This document shows positions 8,857 through 18,234 of a stretch of DNA of 64,000 nucleotides, in pieces. The position numbers and the translations under genes are program-made. The notes under the pieces were generated by a model. It ran no database searches. It had not been told where the DNA came from and was given only the letters and a program-made list of their open reading frames with translations. The DNA lies in assembly GCA_027624955.1 (NCBI GenBank), contig JAQBTG010000003.1, positions 87,163 to 151,162 on the forward strand, given 5' to 3'. Within the stretch, counting starts at the first letter, position 1. Each line of letters opens with the position of its first letter. The stretch comes from Pseudomonadota bacterium. Its GTDB lineage: Bacteria; Pseudomonadota; Alphaproteobacteria; UBA828.

Positions 8857-9573
8857 TTATTTGCCGCCCAACAGGACTTCCTTTGCCTGATTTATTTTTG
8901 CCGCCAAATAATCGGAACCGCCATGGTCCGGGTGATTTTTGAGCTGTAATTTACGGTGGGCTTCGCGAATTTCCACATCGCTGCTTTCCGGCGCGAGTCC
9001 GAGCACTTCAAACGCCTCGTCACGCTTCATCGGACTGGCTGAGCTGCGCGCTGCACGTCCGCTCCGCGTGGTATTTTCACTTTCTCGCCATTCTTCGCCA
9101 AAGACCCTGTCGATATAGCTTTCGATGAGCCGCGCGGATTGCTCGTCATGAGCATGGCACACATCTAGGAGATCTAGAAGTTCGGCCTGTGAAAGTTCGC
9201 GCAATTCGCGCCCCTGGTATTCTCCCCGCAGCACCATGCCGTCCATTTCACCGCTGTCATGATCCAGCATCATTCGTAAATAGTCTGTTTCGACTTCGGA
9301 TTGCTTGCCAGGTGAGGGCGTTCCGCTTTTCCCGGCCGCGCTCGCGCCGCGCATGCCGCGCAGGAGCAGCGGCAGGAATATCAGAGCCAACGGGATCGCG
9401 GCCAAATTCATCTTGCCGGTCACGCCGAGAAAGACCGCAACGGCGCCGCCAAGGCCGATGAAGCCCCACTTCAGGGCTTTGGCGAGGCGCGACGGATTGG
9501 CGCTCTCAAACCAGCGGGCGATGAGCAGAACGGCGACAAGCAGCGCGACTCCGAGTATTAAATATTTCACCAT
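8857..9573 (-). CDS. Membrane-anchored J-domain protein, Pam18/Tim14-like
   Basis: The 238-residue protein has a membrane N-terminus (segments about 4-22, 36-52 and 55-72), a cytosolic linker and a C-terminal J domain (about 183-238) with HPD at 214-216. The end of the domain, [20 protein letters not shown], closely matches the mitochondrial import motor J protein Pam18/Tim14. J domains stimulate the ATPase of an Hsp70. The central stretch 95-160, including [16 protein letters not shown], resembles the TerB-like acidic helical module found in some DjlA-type proteins, but this is weaker. It is 41 bases downstream of the VWA gene, so likely co-transcribed. Confidence 0.85.
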   Translation of the reverse strand: MVKYLILGVALLVAVLLIARWFESANPSRLAKALKWGFIGLGGAVAVFLGVTGKMNLAAIPLALIFLPLLLRGMRGASAAGKSGTPSPGKQSEVETDYLRMMLDHDSGEMDGMVLRGEYQGRELRELSQAELLDLLDVCHAHDEQSARLIESYIDRVFGEEWRESENTTRSGRAARSSASPMKRDEAFEVLGLAPESSDVEIREAHRKLQLKNHPDHGGSDYLAAKINQAKEVLLGGK

Positions 9574-9614
9574 GCCTTAGCGAATTCCTCTGAGATGCTC
9601 GACAGCGCTCAAGG

Positions 9615-10328
9615 TTACTTGACCTGATGCGAGATTTGTAGGGCGGCGCCGCCTTGGCGTTTGCCGAGCTTGGCCAGCGCCCGCCGCCCGCCCGCCGCAT
9701 AAACCGCCACCGCGGCGAGAAGGCTCTTGAGTTGCGCCGCGCTATGCGAGTCAAATTGTAGATAAGCGCCGCCGGAGAGTCGGGCTATTTGGCGAAACGC
9801 CAGCGATGCCTGTGTTTCGCCACCCTCATGAAACATGAAAGCAGGCACTTTCAACAGGCCAAGCTCGCCCGCCATCGCACACAGATCGTCGACATTCTCT
9901 TCCATGCAATCGCCAACAAACACCAAAGCACCCAATTTTTCGCGCTTGGCCTCACGAATAGCATGTTTCAGAACTTTACGAATTTGGGTATGCCCGCCGA
10001 GGCAATTAACCGCGCTCATATGACGAACCAGAGCGCGTGAATTATCGAGCCATTTGGTGGCGCGAAACTCACTAAGCCCGCGGTAATAAATCAATTGCAC
10101 GGAAAGGCCGCCAAGTGCAGCGGTAGAGTCGAACATTTCGCCTTGGATTTGGCAGGCATGATCCCAGCTCGGTTCGCGGCTGGCGGTGGCGTCCATAGCG
10201 AACAGCAAGCGTCCCTTACCTTGGCCGCTGACAGGTGCGGGCGTCGTAGCGACCTTGGCCAGGAATCTATCGATGTCCGACTTGGCTTGCTTGCCTTCGG
10301 TCGGCAGTCCGTTCTTCCGTTCTGACAT
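9615..10328 (-). CDS. VWA-domain protein of unknown function
   Basis: The 237-residue protein is almost entirely one von Willebrand factor A domain without signal peptide or membrane segment, so probably cytosolic. A metal-dependent adhesion site appears complete: DATAS (D46-S50), Thr in GGHTQI (T114) and Asp in FVGDCMEEN (D140). Such domains bind partner proteins through a Mg2+ ion. The first 35 residues are polar and low complexity. The adjacent membrane J protein suggests a chaperone-assisted assembly role, which is an inference. I know of no assigned function. Confidence 0.75.
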   Translation of the reverse strand: MSERKNGLPTEGKQAKSDIDRFLAKVATTPAPVSGQGKGRLLFAMDATASREPSWDHACQIQGEMFDSTAALGGLSVQLIYYRGLSEFRATKWLDNSRALVRHMSAVNCLGGHTQIRKVLKHAIREAKREKLGALVFVGDCMEENVDDLCAMAGELGLLKVPAFMFHEGGETQASLAFRQIARLSGGAYLQFDSHSAAQLKSLLAAVAVYAAGGRRALAKLGKRQGGAALQISHQVK

Positions 10329-10529
10329 GTAGTCGTTCTCTTTTCCGCCTGCGATTCTAACGTCATTGCTTGCAGGTAGATAGAGGGCTTAAGGCACCGC
10401 TTCAATGTTCAGCCAGAGGAAGTGGCCGGTAAGCGCAAATGGGTGCCGCATTTTGGCGGCGCCGGTCGGGCCTCGCGTTTGGCTGGCTTAAAGAGGAACT
10501 CGCGCGGCACGAACGGCGCGCGAAACAGT

Positions 10530-10865
10530 TTACTCGCGGAAGAAATCTAGAAAGGAGCGTTTTTGTGGCTTCGCTATCTTCTTTTTCACCGCGTTTCTCG
10601 GCGCTGATTCGATTTTCTTAGGCTCCTGCAACATCGGGCCGCTGGCATCGCCATTGCTGTTGGGCAGGCTAAAAACAGTTGTCTCCCGATAAAGCTTGGC
10701 AGCCTGATCAAACGCCTCTCGTACCACTTTCACCGATTGGAAGTGGCGGGAATCAAACAGACCCCTAGCTTCTGCGACGGCTTCATCTTCGTTGCGGCAA
10801 CGCTGCTCGATCATCCAGCGGCCATCTTTGAGGGTCTGGATTTCAAAGACATTTGGGTTTTCCAT
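10530..10865 (-). CDS. Small conserved-looking protein of unknown function
   Basis: This 111-residue protein has a compact N-terminal half (about 1-70) with a beta-strand/helix pattern: FEIQTLKDGRWMI, then an acidic helix EDEAVAEARGLF, then a strand and an amphipathic helix. A Pro/Lys-rich linker and a short hydrophobic tail, SFLDFF, follow at the very C-terminus. It looks like a soluble protein with a docking tail. I do not recognise the family. It lies 201 bases upstream of the VWA gene on the same strand, so it may belong to the same functional group, but the gap leaves room for a separate promoter. Confidence 0.6.
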   Translation of the reverse strand: MENPNVFEIQTLKDGRWMIEQRCRNEDEAVAEARGLFDSRHFQSVKVVREAFDQAAKLYRETTVFSLPNSNGDASGPMLQEPKKIESAPRNAVKKKIAKPQKRSFLDFFRE

Positions 10866-11052
10866 GTATACCGATCCTTTGGAGGCCCGGTCGGATGAGG
10901 ACCGAGGGCGTATTTATTCACCTTTCCCGCTGCTCAGAAGACGATTGCCCGCCAGTAAGAGCGCTGCCGGACAATCACGCTTCATCGCGCTATTGGCGAT
11001 AATGCCGCTTAGTGGTTAAGAAAGAGTTTCTTTGCCGCATCAATTCAGCGAG

Positions 11053-12009
11053 TTAGCCAGCTTTAGGCAAGCGCGCCAAGCGTTCCCCGAGCAGCGCAAA
11101 AAATCCATCCGCATCGATTTTCTCCAGAACATTCGCGTTCGCTGCCCGGCCGCTTCGGGCATGCTGGTCGCACACGGTGCGCCCGATCGTCAGCGGGCTG
11201 GAGATTTCAATATCGACCCGCATCTCCTGGCCTGTGAACAAGTCGGGCCGAAGGATATAGGCGATGACGCAGGGATCGTGCAGCGGCGCCCCCTCGCCAA
11301 ATGTTTCAATATATTGTGCGCTGTAAAAATCTAGCATGCCGGCAACGCAGATCGCCGCCGGATTGTTGATCGCGCGGATCGCTTTGAGGCGCTCTGGTGT
11401 CGCGCGCGCCTGATGGGTGACATCAAGGCCGATCATCGTCAATTTTATACCCGCCTCAAAAACGATATGCGCCGCATGCGGGTCCGAGTAAATGTTGAAC
11501 TCAGCGGCCGGTGAGATATTGCCGAGCGACAGCGCGCCCCCCATCAAGATCAGCTCGCTGATGTTCTCGATGATGTCCGGCGCCATCACGATGGCCATGG
11601 CGATATTCGTGAGTGGCCCGAGCGTCGCCACGGTAATCGGATTGTCGGCGTGGCGCAGCGTATCGATCAGCCAATCGACGGCATGCGCTGCTTCCACCGG
11701 GCGGCTCGGATCGGGCAGACCGGCGCCGTCGATTCCGCTCTTGCCATGCACATATTCGGCCGTCTCCAAGATCTTCACCATCGGCCGTGGGCAACCGGCG
11801 AAGACCGGTATTTGAGGCCGGCCTGAAACGTCACGAATGCGCCGAGCATTGGCTTCGGTCAGGACCAAAGGGACGTTTCCGGCAACGGCGCAAATGCCGA
11901 GCAAATCCAGTTCCTCCGGTGAAGCCATCGCCAGCATAAGGGCGATGGCGTCGTCCTGACCGGGATCGCAATCGATAATAAGCGGTAGCGCCTTGATGGT
12001 ATTGCTCAC
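11053..12009 (-). CDS. Inosine-uridine-preferring nucleoside hydrolase family protein
   Basis: The enzyme hydrolyses the N-glycosidic bond of nucleosides for salvage. The 318-residue protein has the family's N-terminal Ca2+-binding motif DCDPGQDDA (13-21), the AVAGNVPL stretch, and the C-terminal DPCVIAYILRPDLF region with a Ca-ligating Asp. The start is GTG at 12009 behind GAGGA at good spacing. Neighbours are not nucleoside genes, so the true substrate (purine or pyrimidine riboside, or a modified base) cannot be told from context. Confidence 0.9.
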   Translation of the reverse strand: MSNTIKALPLIIDCDPGQDDAIALMLAMASPEELDLLGICAVAGNVPLVLTEANARRIRDVSGRPQIPVFAGCPRPMVKILETAEYVHGKSGIDGAGLPDPSRPVEAAHAVDWLIDTLRHADNPITVATLGPLTNIAMAIVMAPDIIENISELILMGGALSLGNISPAAEFNIYSDPHAAHIVFEAGIKLTMIGLDVTHQARATPERLKAIRAINNPAAICVAGMLDFYSAQYIETFGEGAPLHDPCVIAYILRPDLFTGQEMRVDIEISSPLTIGRTVCDQHARSGRAANANVLEKIDADGFFALLGERLARLPKAG

Positions 12010-12126
12010 GGTATGTCCTCGCAGATGCGCTGGCCGGAACTGCCGCAGACAATGTGACGGATGAGGTCGAAAATTTCACCCTTCATTTGTGCGTGGCCGC
12101 TAAGCTGGACGGCGGCGCTTCGTGGA

Positions 12127-12921
12127 TTAGGCCATAAGATATCCGCCCGCCGCCATCATCGCTAGGCCGGTAGCACGCGCCACCCAGGGGCCATGCGGAA
12201 AAATTTTCTCGACCGCCACGAATATTGCGATAACGGCGACCCATATCAAATTCATCACGCCGCCGACGAATAGCAGCGCCATAACCGACCAGCAGCAACC
12301 GAGGCAAAAGGCGCCGTGGCCCAAACCCATGCGGAATGCGCCTGCAGTTCCGGGGCGCCAATGGTGCATGACAAATCCTAGGGGCGAGCGGCAATGTTTG
12401 AGACACGCCTGCTTTAAAGGCGTCCACTGATATATTCCTGCGGCGATGAACAATGCGCCGCCAAGGTACTTGCTGGTGCTCACCATCCCCGGCGATAGCA
12501 GTGCGGCATTTTGCAGGCCCCACTGCGCTGCCGTGGCAATCAGGCTGAACAAAATCCACACGACAAGATAGCCAGCGGCAAATATAGCAGTCGGAATATA
12601 GGCATTTCCTTTGTCACGCTGCTTGGCGTTGACGCGGGCGAAGATCAGTAGCATCGGCGCCGCGCTGGGCAACATCATAGCCACCATCATGATCGCCCAC
12701 ATGACGAACATCAGGAGACCATCGGCCACGGTCCACGGCTTCATTTTAACGGCGATATCGCCGATATCGCCCATGCCGCTCATGGCCATTCCCGCGCTAT
12801 CGGTCGCCATACCGCCCATGGCGAGCGCCAAATGGATCAGATAGGCCCAAGCGAGCGATATCAGCACAAAGAGGCTGGCGAGGACGACCAATCGGTCGCG
12901 TTTCAGGACATCTACGAGCAT
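12127..12921 (-). CDS. DUF2182 integral membrane protein (putative metal-binding)
   Basis: The 264-residue protein has about six or seven membrane segments and the DUF2182 signatures: MMVAMMLPSAAPML (near 86-99), a Cys/His-rich loop with LKQACLKHC, and HGAFCLGCCWSVMAL in a later helix. Met, Cys and His crowding inside membrane helices is why the family is annotated as predicted metal-binding; no function is established. It lies 31 bases after two DUF1326 genes on the same strand, a pairing seen in other genomes, so the three probably act together. Confidence 0.8.
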   Translation of the reverse strand: MLVDVLKRDRLVVLASLFVLISLAWAYLIHLALAMGGMATDSAGMAMSGMGDIGDIAVKMKPWTVADGLLMFVMWAIMMVAMMLPSAAPMLLIFARVNAKQRDKGNAYIPTAIFAAGYLVVWILFSLIATAAQWGLQNAALLSPGMVSTSKYLGGALFIAAGIYQWTPLKQACLKHCRSPLGFVMHHWRPGTAGAFRMGLGHGAFCLGCCWSVMALLFVGGVMNLIWVAVIAIFVAVEKIFPHGPWVARATGLAMMAAGGYLMA

Positions 12922-12952
12922 ATTGTCGGCTGACGCGTCTTCTTGGCCTTGT

Positions 12953-13621
12953 CTAGGTTACGGGCCCCTCAGGCGTCATGTGGATCATGGCGAACTGGCC
13001 GTAGCTATCAGTAAAATCGAGCGCGATGGCCGTGCTCGATTTTGTGGTGCCGCTGCCCATTTCGGCCTCGGTAAACTCGAAGCCTCCCGGCATGACAATC
13101 TGGGCGCGGTGCTCGTCGCCAGTGACTGGATTGCGAATCGGCGTGCCGTTCGATTGCACCAGACCCGGCACGTGCACCCGCGCCGTTCGCGCCGCAACAT
13201 CGATTTCAAAATCGATCACCTCGAACAGCGGTTCGTGGGTGGTGTCGATGACGCTGGCGAAAACATTGAACACCGTGGCGCCTGGCTCGCTGTGGTCACC
13301 GGTCTGAAGGGCCACAATTGCGTCGCGCTGCGCCGCGTCGGCGCGCACATCAATAATATTCTGCTTTTCGCCGCCGCCCTCATGCACCGCTCCCGGCCAA
13401 GCATAAAGGGTTATCCAATTGAGGCCGTCCAATCGCACATCGCCGAAATAGCCCTCGTAGATATGCATCACTGCCATGCCCCGGCAATCGCCATATGTCG
13501 GCAGGGAGTTAAACTGGCACGGGCAGCCCCAGGCGCAATTGCAGCTGCCAAATTCCGGACCTTTGATGCGCCAATCCGTGTAGTCCTTGGCGCCGTTGCT
13601 TTGTCTTGTTTTCTGCGTCAT
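12953..13621 (-). CDS. DUF1326 protein, copy 2
   Basis: DUF1326 proteins are soluble, of unknown function and carry an N-terminal Cys cluster. Counting from ATG 13621, the cysteines are C27, C29, C33, C35 (CNCAWGCPC) and C46. I prefer this start over ATG 13633 because it gives an ATGA overlap with the upstream paralogue. The pattern CxC-x3-CxC plus a fifth Cys suggests binding of a soft metal or a redox role, which is an inference. The rest is beta-rich with no signal peptide. It is a diverged tandem duplicate of the next gene upstream. Confidence 0.8.
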   Translation of the reverse strand: MTQKTRQSNGAKDYTDWRIKGPEFGSCNCAWGCPCQFNSLPTYGDCRGMAVMHIYEGYFGDVRLDGLNWITLYAWPGAVHEGGGEKQNIIDVRADAAQRDAIVALQTGDHSEPGATVFNVFASVIDTTHEPLFEVIDFEIDVAARTARVHVPGLVQSNGTPIRNPVTGDEHRAQIVMPGGFEFTEAEMGSGTTKSSTAIALDFTDSYGQFAMIHMTPEGPVT

Positions 13622-14241
13622 GCCGCGGCCCATTCAAATGGTGCGAAATGGCCATTGTGCCCGCCCTCATCGTCGTCCCAGTTGATGCCGAATGCATGCA
13701 TGTGGCTCTTAGTTCCTGTTGCCAGAGCGAGCCGCTTACTCGCCGGGTGCGCGGTATTATCAATGAAGATCGGCACGTTTGGGTCATGCGCGTTTGGCGT
13801 GCCCACCGCCGCATTTTCAAACAGCGCCCCGGCCTTAACGCTGAACGACATAGCCTGTTTGTCGATCTCGATGGCGGCGCGCTCAATGCCAGCAAAATTG
13901 CCGACCAGGGCTGCGGCCAATTCCATCGGGCCGCCAACATCGCCGGAACAAATTTGCCCAACGGCATCGACCTGCGCGTCACTCGCCTTGTCGTCAATGA
14001 TTAGCCCGACGGTCCAGTCGCCGTTTGCCATTGGGCCCTCGACCGAGATGGCGATGATAAAGGCGACACCGTCGAGATCGATATCGCCGAAATTCCCATC
14101 GTTAATTCGCATCACGATGGCGGCAATGCAGATGTCATGAGTCGGCTGCGCCTGCATGTTGGTATAGATGCAAGGGCAGAGATAATCGCAATTGCAGGTC
14201 TCAAAATAATCGCCGGTAATCTGCCAGCTTGTCCCAGCCAT
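13618..14241 (-). CDS. DUF1326 protein, copy 1
   Basis: This 207-residue paralogue of the following gene has the same N-terminal layout: C16, C18, C22, C24 (CNCDYLCPC) and C38. ATG 14241 is preceded by GGGAG at five bases, a strong ribosome-binding site, so I reject the longer frame starting at 14283. The stop overlaps the start of copy 2. Outside the Cys cluster the two copies are clearly divergent, which suggests a heteromeric pair or two substrates and not a recent duplication. Confidence 0.82.
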   Translation of the reverse strand: MAGTSWQITGDYFETCNCDYLCPCIYTNMQAQPTHDICIAAIVMRINDGNFGDIDLDGVAFIIAISVEGPMANGDWTVGLIIDDKASDAQVDAVGQICSGDVGGPMELAAALVGNFAGIERAAIEIDKQAMSFSVKAGALFENAAVGTPNAHDPNVPIFIDNTAHPASKRLALATGTKSHMHAFGINWDDDEGGHNGHFAPFEWAAA

Positions 14242-14301
14242 GTTGCTCCCCCATCCGTTTCGCTCTTGACTAACACCCAGCATGATCGCCCTTGGGCGAT
14301 C

Positions 14302-14724
14302 CTACAAGAGACCGAGCGTCCGAAGTTCGGCCGCCATTTCTGCCGGCATATCGCCGAATTCTTCGATCGACGCGCCTAGATCCGGTGGCGCGCTATCGGC
14401 TTCGAAATAGCGCCAGCCCTGGTGCGGTCGGCGGCGCACCGGAACGGTCAGCACTAACTCGGGATCGAGAACGAAGGCGCATTTGCTCCCTCCTGTTTCC
14501 TCACTTTTAACGACTTGCAAATCGAGAAGTCGCTGCCGTACGCGGATGAAATTGCGCACGACCCAGTACAAGGAGCCGCCATCTAACACTTTTTCGGCGC
14601 GCCGCGGCATGAAGCGGGTGATATGGCACAATTTTCCGCTTTCGGCCAAACGGCGTTCCTGAACTGCTCGCAAATGGCCGACATTCTCTATTCCCACCGC
14701 AAGTTTGAGCAAATGAAGGGCCAT
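14302..14724 (-). CDS. DUF1489 family protein
   Basis: I place the start at ATG 14724, where the protein reads MALHLLKLAVGIENV, the typical N-terminus of the alphaproteobacterial DUF1489 family (about 140 residues). The longer frame adds sequence unlike the family. The protein is soluble, basic in the middle (TRFMPRRAEKVLDGGSLYWV) and has the family's WRYFEADSAPPDL stretch. Function is unknown. It follows the enoyl-CoA hydratase gene by 34 bases. Confidence 0.82.
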   Translation of the reverse strand: MALHLLKLAVGIENVGHLRAVQERRLAESGKLCHITRFMPRRAEKVLDGGSLYWVVRNFIRVRQRLLDLQVVKSEETGGSKCAFVLDPELVLTVPVRRRPHQGWRYFEADSAPPDLGASIEEFGDMPAEMAAELRTLGLL

Positions 14725-14758
14725 CAAAGCACCCGATAGGCGCGCCGCCGCCGGCGTG

Positions 14759-15544
14759 TTATTGCCAACGCGGTTTCCTTTTTTCGAGAAATGCGCCCAT
14801 GCCCTCCTGGGCCTCATCCGATACACGGATACGCGCTATTCGCTTCGCAAGATCGACCAATAAATCGCCTTCCAGCGAGTGCCCCCGCACGTCCTTGATT
14901 AGGGCCTTGGCCTCAGCTTGGGCAACCGGGCCACCTTGCAGAAGCAACTTCACAAATGTTTCTCCGCGCACGGTCAAGGCTTCGTCAGGCACGACTTCAT
15001 GAACCAGCCCAATGCGTTCCGCATCGGTCGAACTTATGCGTTCGCCGGTGAGGAAATATCTGCGTGCGTAACTCTCGCCGATCGTGCTGATGACGAACGG
15101 GCTGATCACGGCGGGAATTAGCCCAAGCCTTACCTCGGTTAACGAAAACTGAGCGCTGCGTGCTGCAATGGCGATATCGCAGGCACAGATCAAGCCGACA
15201 CCACCCGCATACGCCGGGCCTTGAACTAACGCGACAGTGGGTTGTGGAAGTGTATCTAAAACTAGAAGAAGTTCAGCCAAAGCACTGGCATCTTGTAAAT
15301 TATCTGCTTCGGAAAACTCCGATGTTCGCTTCATCCATTTGAGATCTGCGCCGGCGCAGAAGGTCTGGCCGCGGCCCGTTAACAGCACCACTCGGACATC
15401 TCTGTCATCGCCCAAGGTCCGTAATTCACGCGTCAGGCGCTCGATCGTCTCTTCGTCGATCGCGTTGTGCACTTCGGGCCGATTGAGCGTGACCGTGGCC
15501 ACACCCTTGGAGTCTATGGTGACAAGCACACTTCCTTCGGGCAT
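14759..15544 (-). CDS. Enoyl-CoA hydratase/isomerase family, probable methylglutaconyl-CoA hydratase
   Basis: The 261-residue protein (from ATG 15544) is a crotonase-fold enzyme. Oxyanion-hole elements are visible in CAGADLKWMK and in the GPAYAGGVGLICACDI stretch. Starting four bases after mccB strongly suggests that it hydrates 3-methylglutaconyl-CoA to HMG-CoA, the step after methylcrotonyl-CoA carboxylation in leucine degradation. That assignment rests on context; the fold alone would allow other enoyl-CoA substrates. The LKWMK motif is also usual in the leucine-pathway hydratases. Confidence 0.82.
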   Translation of the reverse strand: MPEGSVLVTIDSKGVATVTLNRPEVHNAIDEETIERLTRELRTLGDDRDVRVVLLTGRGQTFCAGADLKWMKRTSEFSEADNLQDASALAELLLVLDTLPQPTVALVQGPAYAGGVGLICACDIAIAARSAQFSLTEVRLGLIPAVISPFVISTIGESYARRYFLTGERISSTDAERIGLVHEVVPDEALTVRGETFVKLLLQGGPVAQAEAKALIKDVRGHSLEGDLLVDLAKRIARIRVSDEAQEGMGAFLEKRKPRWQ

Positions 15545-15548
15545 TTGA

Positions 15549-17156
15549 TTACATCCTGAATATGCCAAATGTTGACTGCTCCACCGGTGCATTCGCCGCC
15601 GCCGCGAGTCCGCGGGCGAGAACGGCTCTGGTATCCACCGGGTCGATTACGCCATCGTCCCACAAGCGGGCCGAGGAATAATAAGGTTGTCCTTGGGTAT
15701 TATATTGCTCGAGGAGCGGCGCCTTGAACTCGGCCTCTTCCTCTTCGGGCCAAATGCCGCCGTCTTCTTCGATGCGGTCGCGCCGGATGCGCGCCAGGAC
15801 GCTTGCCGCCTGCTCACCACCCATTACGGAAATCCTCGCATTGGGCCACATCCACAGGAAGCGCGGATCATAGGCGCGCCCACACATGCCGTAATTGCCG
15901 GCGCCGAAGCTGCCTCCGATGATCACTGTGAATTTCGGCACCGCGGCACAGGCAACAGCCATCACCAGCTTGGCGCCGTCCTTGGCGATGCCACCCTGTT
16001 CATAGCGCTTGCCGACCATAAAGCCGACGATGTTCTGCAGGAATATCAGCGGTATGCCGCGCTGGCAGCAGAGTTCGATAAAATGCGTACCCTTCAGCGC
16101 CGATTCCGAAAATAGGATGCCGTTATTGCCGAGGATTCCAACCAAGCGCCCTTCTATCCGAGCAAATCCGGTCACCAGAGTCTTCCCGTAACGGGACTTA
16201 AATTCGTCGAATTCGCTGCCGTCGACGATGCGCGCAATGACTTCGCGGACGTTAAACATTCGGCGGAGAGACGTCGGGACGATGCCGTAAATTTCTTTGG
16301 CGTCATGCATCGGCGCAACCGGCGGAACCTTATCCTGCGCGCGATTATTGACGCCGTTCAAGCGAGCTACGATGCCGCGCGTGCGTTCCAACGCTGCTAG
16401 ATCGTTGTCCGCCATGTGATCGGCGACGCCGGAGATTCGCGTGTGCACGTCAGCGCCACCAAGATCTTCCGAGGTCACGACTTCTCCGGTTGCGGCCTTT
16501 ACCAGCGGCGGTCCGCCGAGAAAGATCGTGCCCTGTTCTTTGACGATGATGGTTTCGTCCGACATCGCCGGCACATAAGCGCCGCCGGCGGTACACGAAC
16601 CCATGACGACCGCGATTTGCGAAATGCCGTCAGCCGACATCCGTGCCTGATTGAAGAAAATCCGCCCGAAATGGTCGCGGTCGGGAAATACTTCGTCTTG
16701 GTGCGGCAAATTAGCGCCGCCGGAATCCACCAAATAAATGCAGGGCAGCCGGTTTTTCGCGGCGATTTCCTGGGCGCGCAGGTGCTTTTTTACGGTGATC
16801 GGAAAGTAGGTGCCGCCTTTTACCGTCGCGTCATTGACGATCAGCATGCAGTCGCGCCCCGAAATGCAGCCAATGCCGGTGATAATGCCGGCCGCCGGCA
16901 CATCGCCGCCATAGAGGCCATACGCCGCCAAGTGTGAAAATTCGAGAAACTCCGTGCCCGGGTCAATAAGCGCCTGAATGCGTGCGCGCGGCAGCATTTT
17001 CCCGCGCTCTTCGTGGCGCGCCCGAGCTTTTTCTCCACCGCCGCCCCGGATTTCAGCGAGAGTGGCGTTGAGATCATCCACGAGCGATTGCATTGCGCCG
17101 GCATTCTCCGCGAATTCCGGTGAGCCGGTATCGACTTTGCTCGGCAACTGCGCCAT
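15549..17156 (-). CDS. mccB: Methylcrotonoyl-CoA carboxylase beta (carboxyltransferase) subunit
   Basis: This subunit transfers the carboxyl group from biotin to 3-methylcrotonyl-CoA in leucine degradation. From ATG 17156 the protein has 535 residues, the usual length, and reads [15 protein letters not shown]; the 35-residue extension in the open frame upstream is not family-like. Landmarks include [56 protein letters not shown] and [17 protein letters not shown]. The biotin-carrying alpha subunit is not adjacent, which is unusual, and no HMG-CoA lyase is in the window. Confidence 0.93.
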   Translation of the reverse strand: MAQLPSKVDTGSPEFAENAGAMQSLVDDLNATLAEIRGGGGEKARARHEERGKMLPRARIQALIDPGTEFLEFSHLAAYGLYGGDVPAAGIITGIGCISGRDCMLIVNDATVKGGTYFPITVKKHLRAQEIAAKNRLPCIYLVDSGGANLPHQDEVFPDRDHFGRIFFNQARMSADGISQIAVVMGSCTAGGAYVPAMSDETIIVKEQGTIFLGGPPLVKAATGEVVTSEDLGGADVHTRISGVADHMADNDLAALERTRGIVARLNGVNNRAQDKVPPVAPMHDAKEIYGIVPTSLRRMFNVREVIARIVDGSEFDEFKSRYGKTLVTGFARIEGRLVGILGNNGILFSESALKGTHFIELCCQRGIPLIFLQNIVGFMVGKRYEQGGIAKDGAKLVMAVACAAVPKFTVIIGGSFGAGNYGMCGRAYDPRFLWMWPNARISVMGGEQAASVLARIRRDRIEEDGGIWPEEEEAEFKAPLLEQYNTQGQPYYSSARLWDDGVIDPVDTRAVLARGLAAAANAPVEQSTFGIFRM

Positions 17157-17262
17157 GCAGGGACTCCTTCTGAACTCCAAGATTACCCGCCTGCGCACGC
17201 GAATGAAACATGATCGTCGCGCTGTTTCTGCTGGCTGAGCTATAGTGCGTACCGGAGGCAAT

Positions 17263-18228
17263 ATGAGATTACCTGAAATTGGCGAGCTTCAAGCGGCGGG
17301 CGAGCTGGTCCACCGAACGCTGACGCCAACGGCGCAAATATGCTGGCCTCTCCTCAGCCGCCGGGTTGGCGCGGAAGTGTGGGTCAAGCACGAGAATCAC
17401 ACACCGATCGGCGCCTTCAAGGTGCGCGGCGGATTGGTCTATTTGGACACCCTAAAGCGCCAGGGCGCCACCCGCCGAGTACTCGCAGCAACACGCGGCA
17501 ATCACGGTCAAAGCATCGCCTTTGCCGCGGCGCGTGTTGGGCTCGCCGCCACCATCGTCGTGCCACACGGCAACTCACCCGGCAAGAACAAGGCAATGCA
17601 AGCTTTTGGTGCGGAATTGATCGAGCATGGCCGTGATTTTCAGGAAGCGCTGGAACACGCGATGACCCTCGCAGGCGAAGATGGTGTGACACTCGTCCCC
17701 TCCTTCGACATGTCTCTTGTGAAGGGCGTGGCCAGCTACGCTCTAGAGCTGCTCTACATGGTTCCCGACCTGCATACGGTCTATGTGCCGATTGGCCTCG
17801 GTTCCGGTATTTGCGGCGTCATATCGGCACGCGACGCACTCGGCCTGAAAACAAAAATCGTCGGCGTGGTAAGCGAAAACGCCGCCGCCTATGCGCTTTC
17901 CTTTGAGGCCGGCGAACTCATTAGCACCAACAGCGCTGATACCCTCGCGGATGGTATGGCCTGTCGCGTGCCGGTCGCGGAGGCTTTGGAGATCATCCGC
18001 GCTGGCGCGGAGCGCATCGTTAAAGTGAGCGATGACGAAGTCCTCAACGCCATGGCGCATTATCTAACCGACACTCACAATCTTGCCGAAGGCGCCGGCG
18101 CTGCACCGCTCGCCGCGGTGCTCCAGGAAAAAGAGCAGATGGCCGGCAAAAAAGTTGGTCTCATCCTATCCGGCGGCAATGCCGATCCGGATTTGATTCA
18201 AAGGGTTCTGCAACATACGACAAATTGA
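17263..18228 (+). CDS. Threonine/serine dehydratase-like PLP enzyme
   Basis: A fold-type II PLP enzyme of 321 residues. The Schiff-base Lys lies in [10 protein letters not shown] (K53), the substrate loop in [10 protein letters not shown], and the cofactor phosphate loop in GLGSGICG. The C-terminal SGGNADPDL binds the pyridine nitrogen. It lacks the C-terminal ACT regulatory domain of biosynthetic threonine deaminase, so it is of the catabolic type. The start is ATG 17263 behind GGAGG, 18 bases inside the longest frame. It is divergent from mccB and followed six bases later by a PhyH-family gene. Confidence 0.88.
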   Translation: MRLPEIGELQAAGELVHRTLTPTAQICWPLLSRRVGAEVWVKHENHTPIGAFKVRGGLVYLDTLKRQGATRRVLAATRGNHGQSIAFAAARVGLAATIVVPHGNSPGKNKAMQAFGAELIEHGRDFQEALEHAMTLAGEDGVTLVPSFDMSLVKGVASYALELLYMVPDLHTVYVPIGLGSGICGVISARDALGLKTKIVGVVSENAAAYALSFEAGELISTNSADTLADGMACRVPVAEALEIIRAGAERIVKVSDDEVLNAMAHYLTDTHNLAEGAGAAPLAAVLQEKEQMAGKKVGLILSGGNADPDLIQRVLQHTTN

Positions 18229-18234
18229 TCGCGC

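Noticed and set aside
17157-17261. N-terminal extension of mccB
   Set aside because: Not family-like and would overlap the divergent promoter region of the dehydratase gene.
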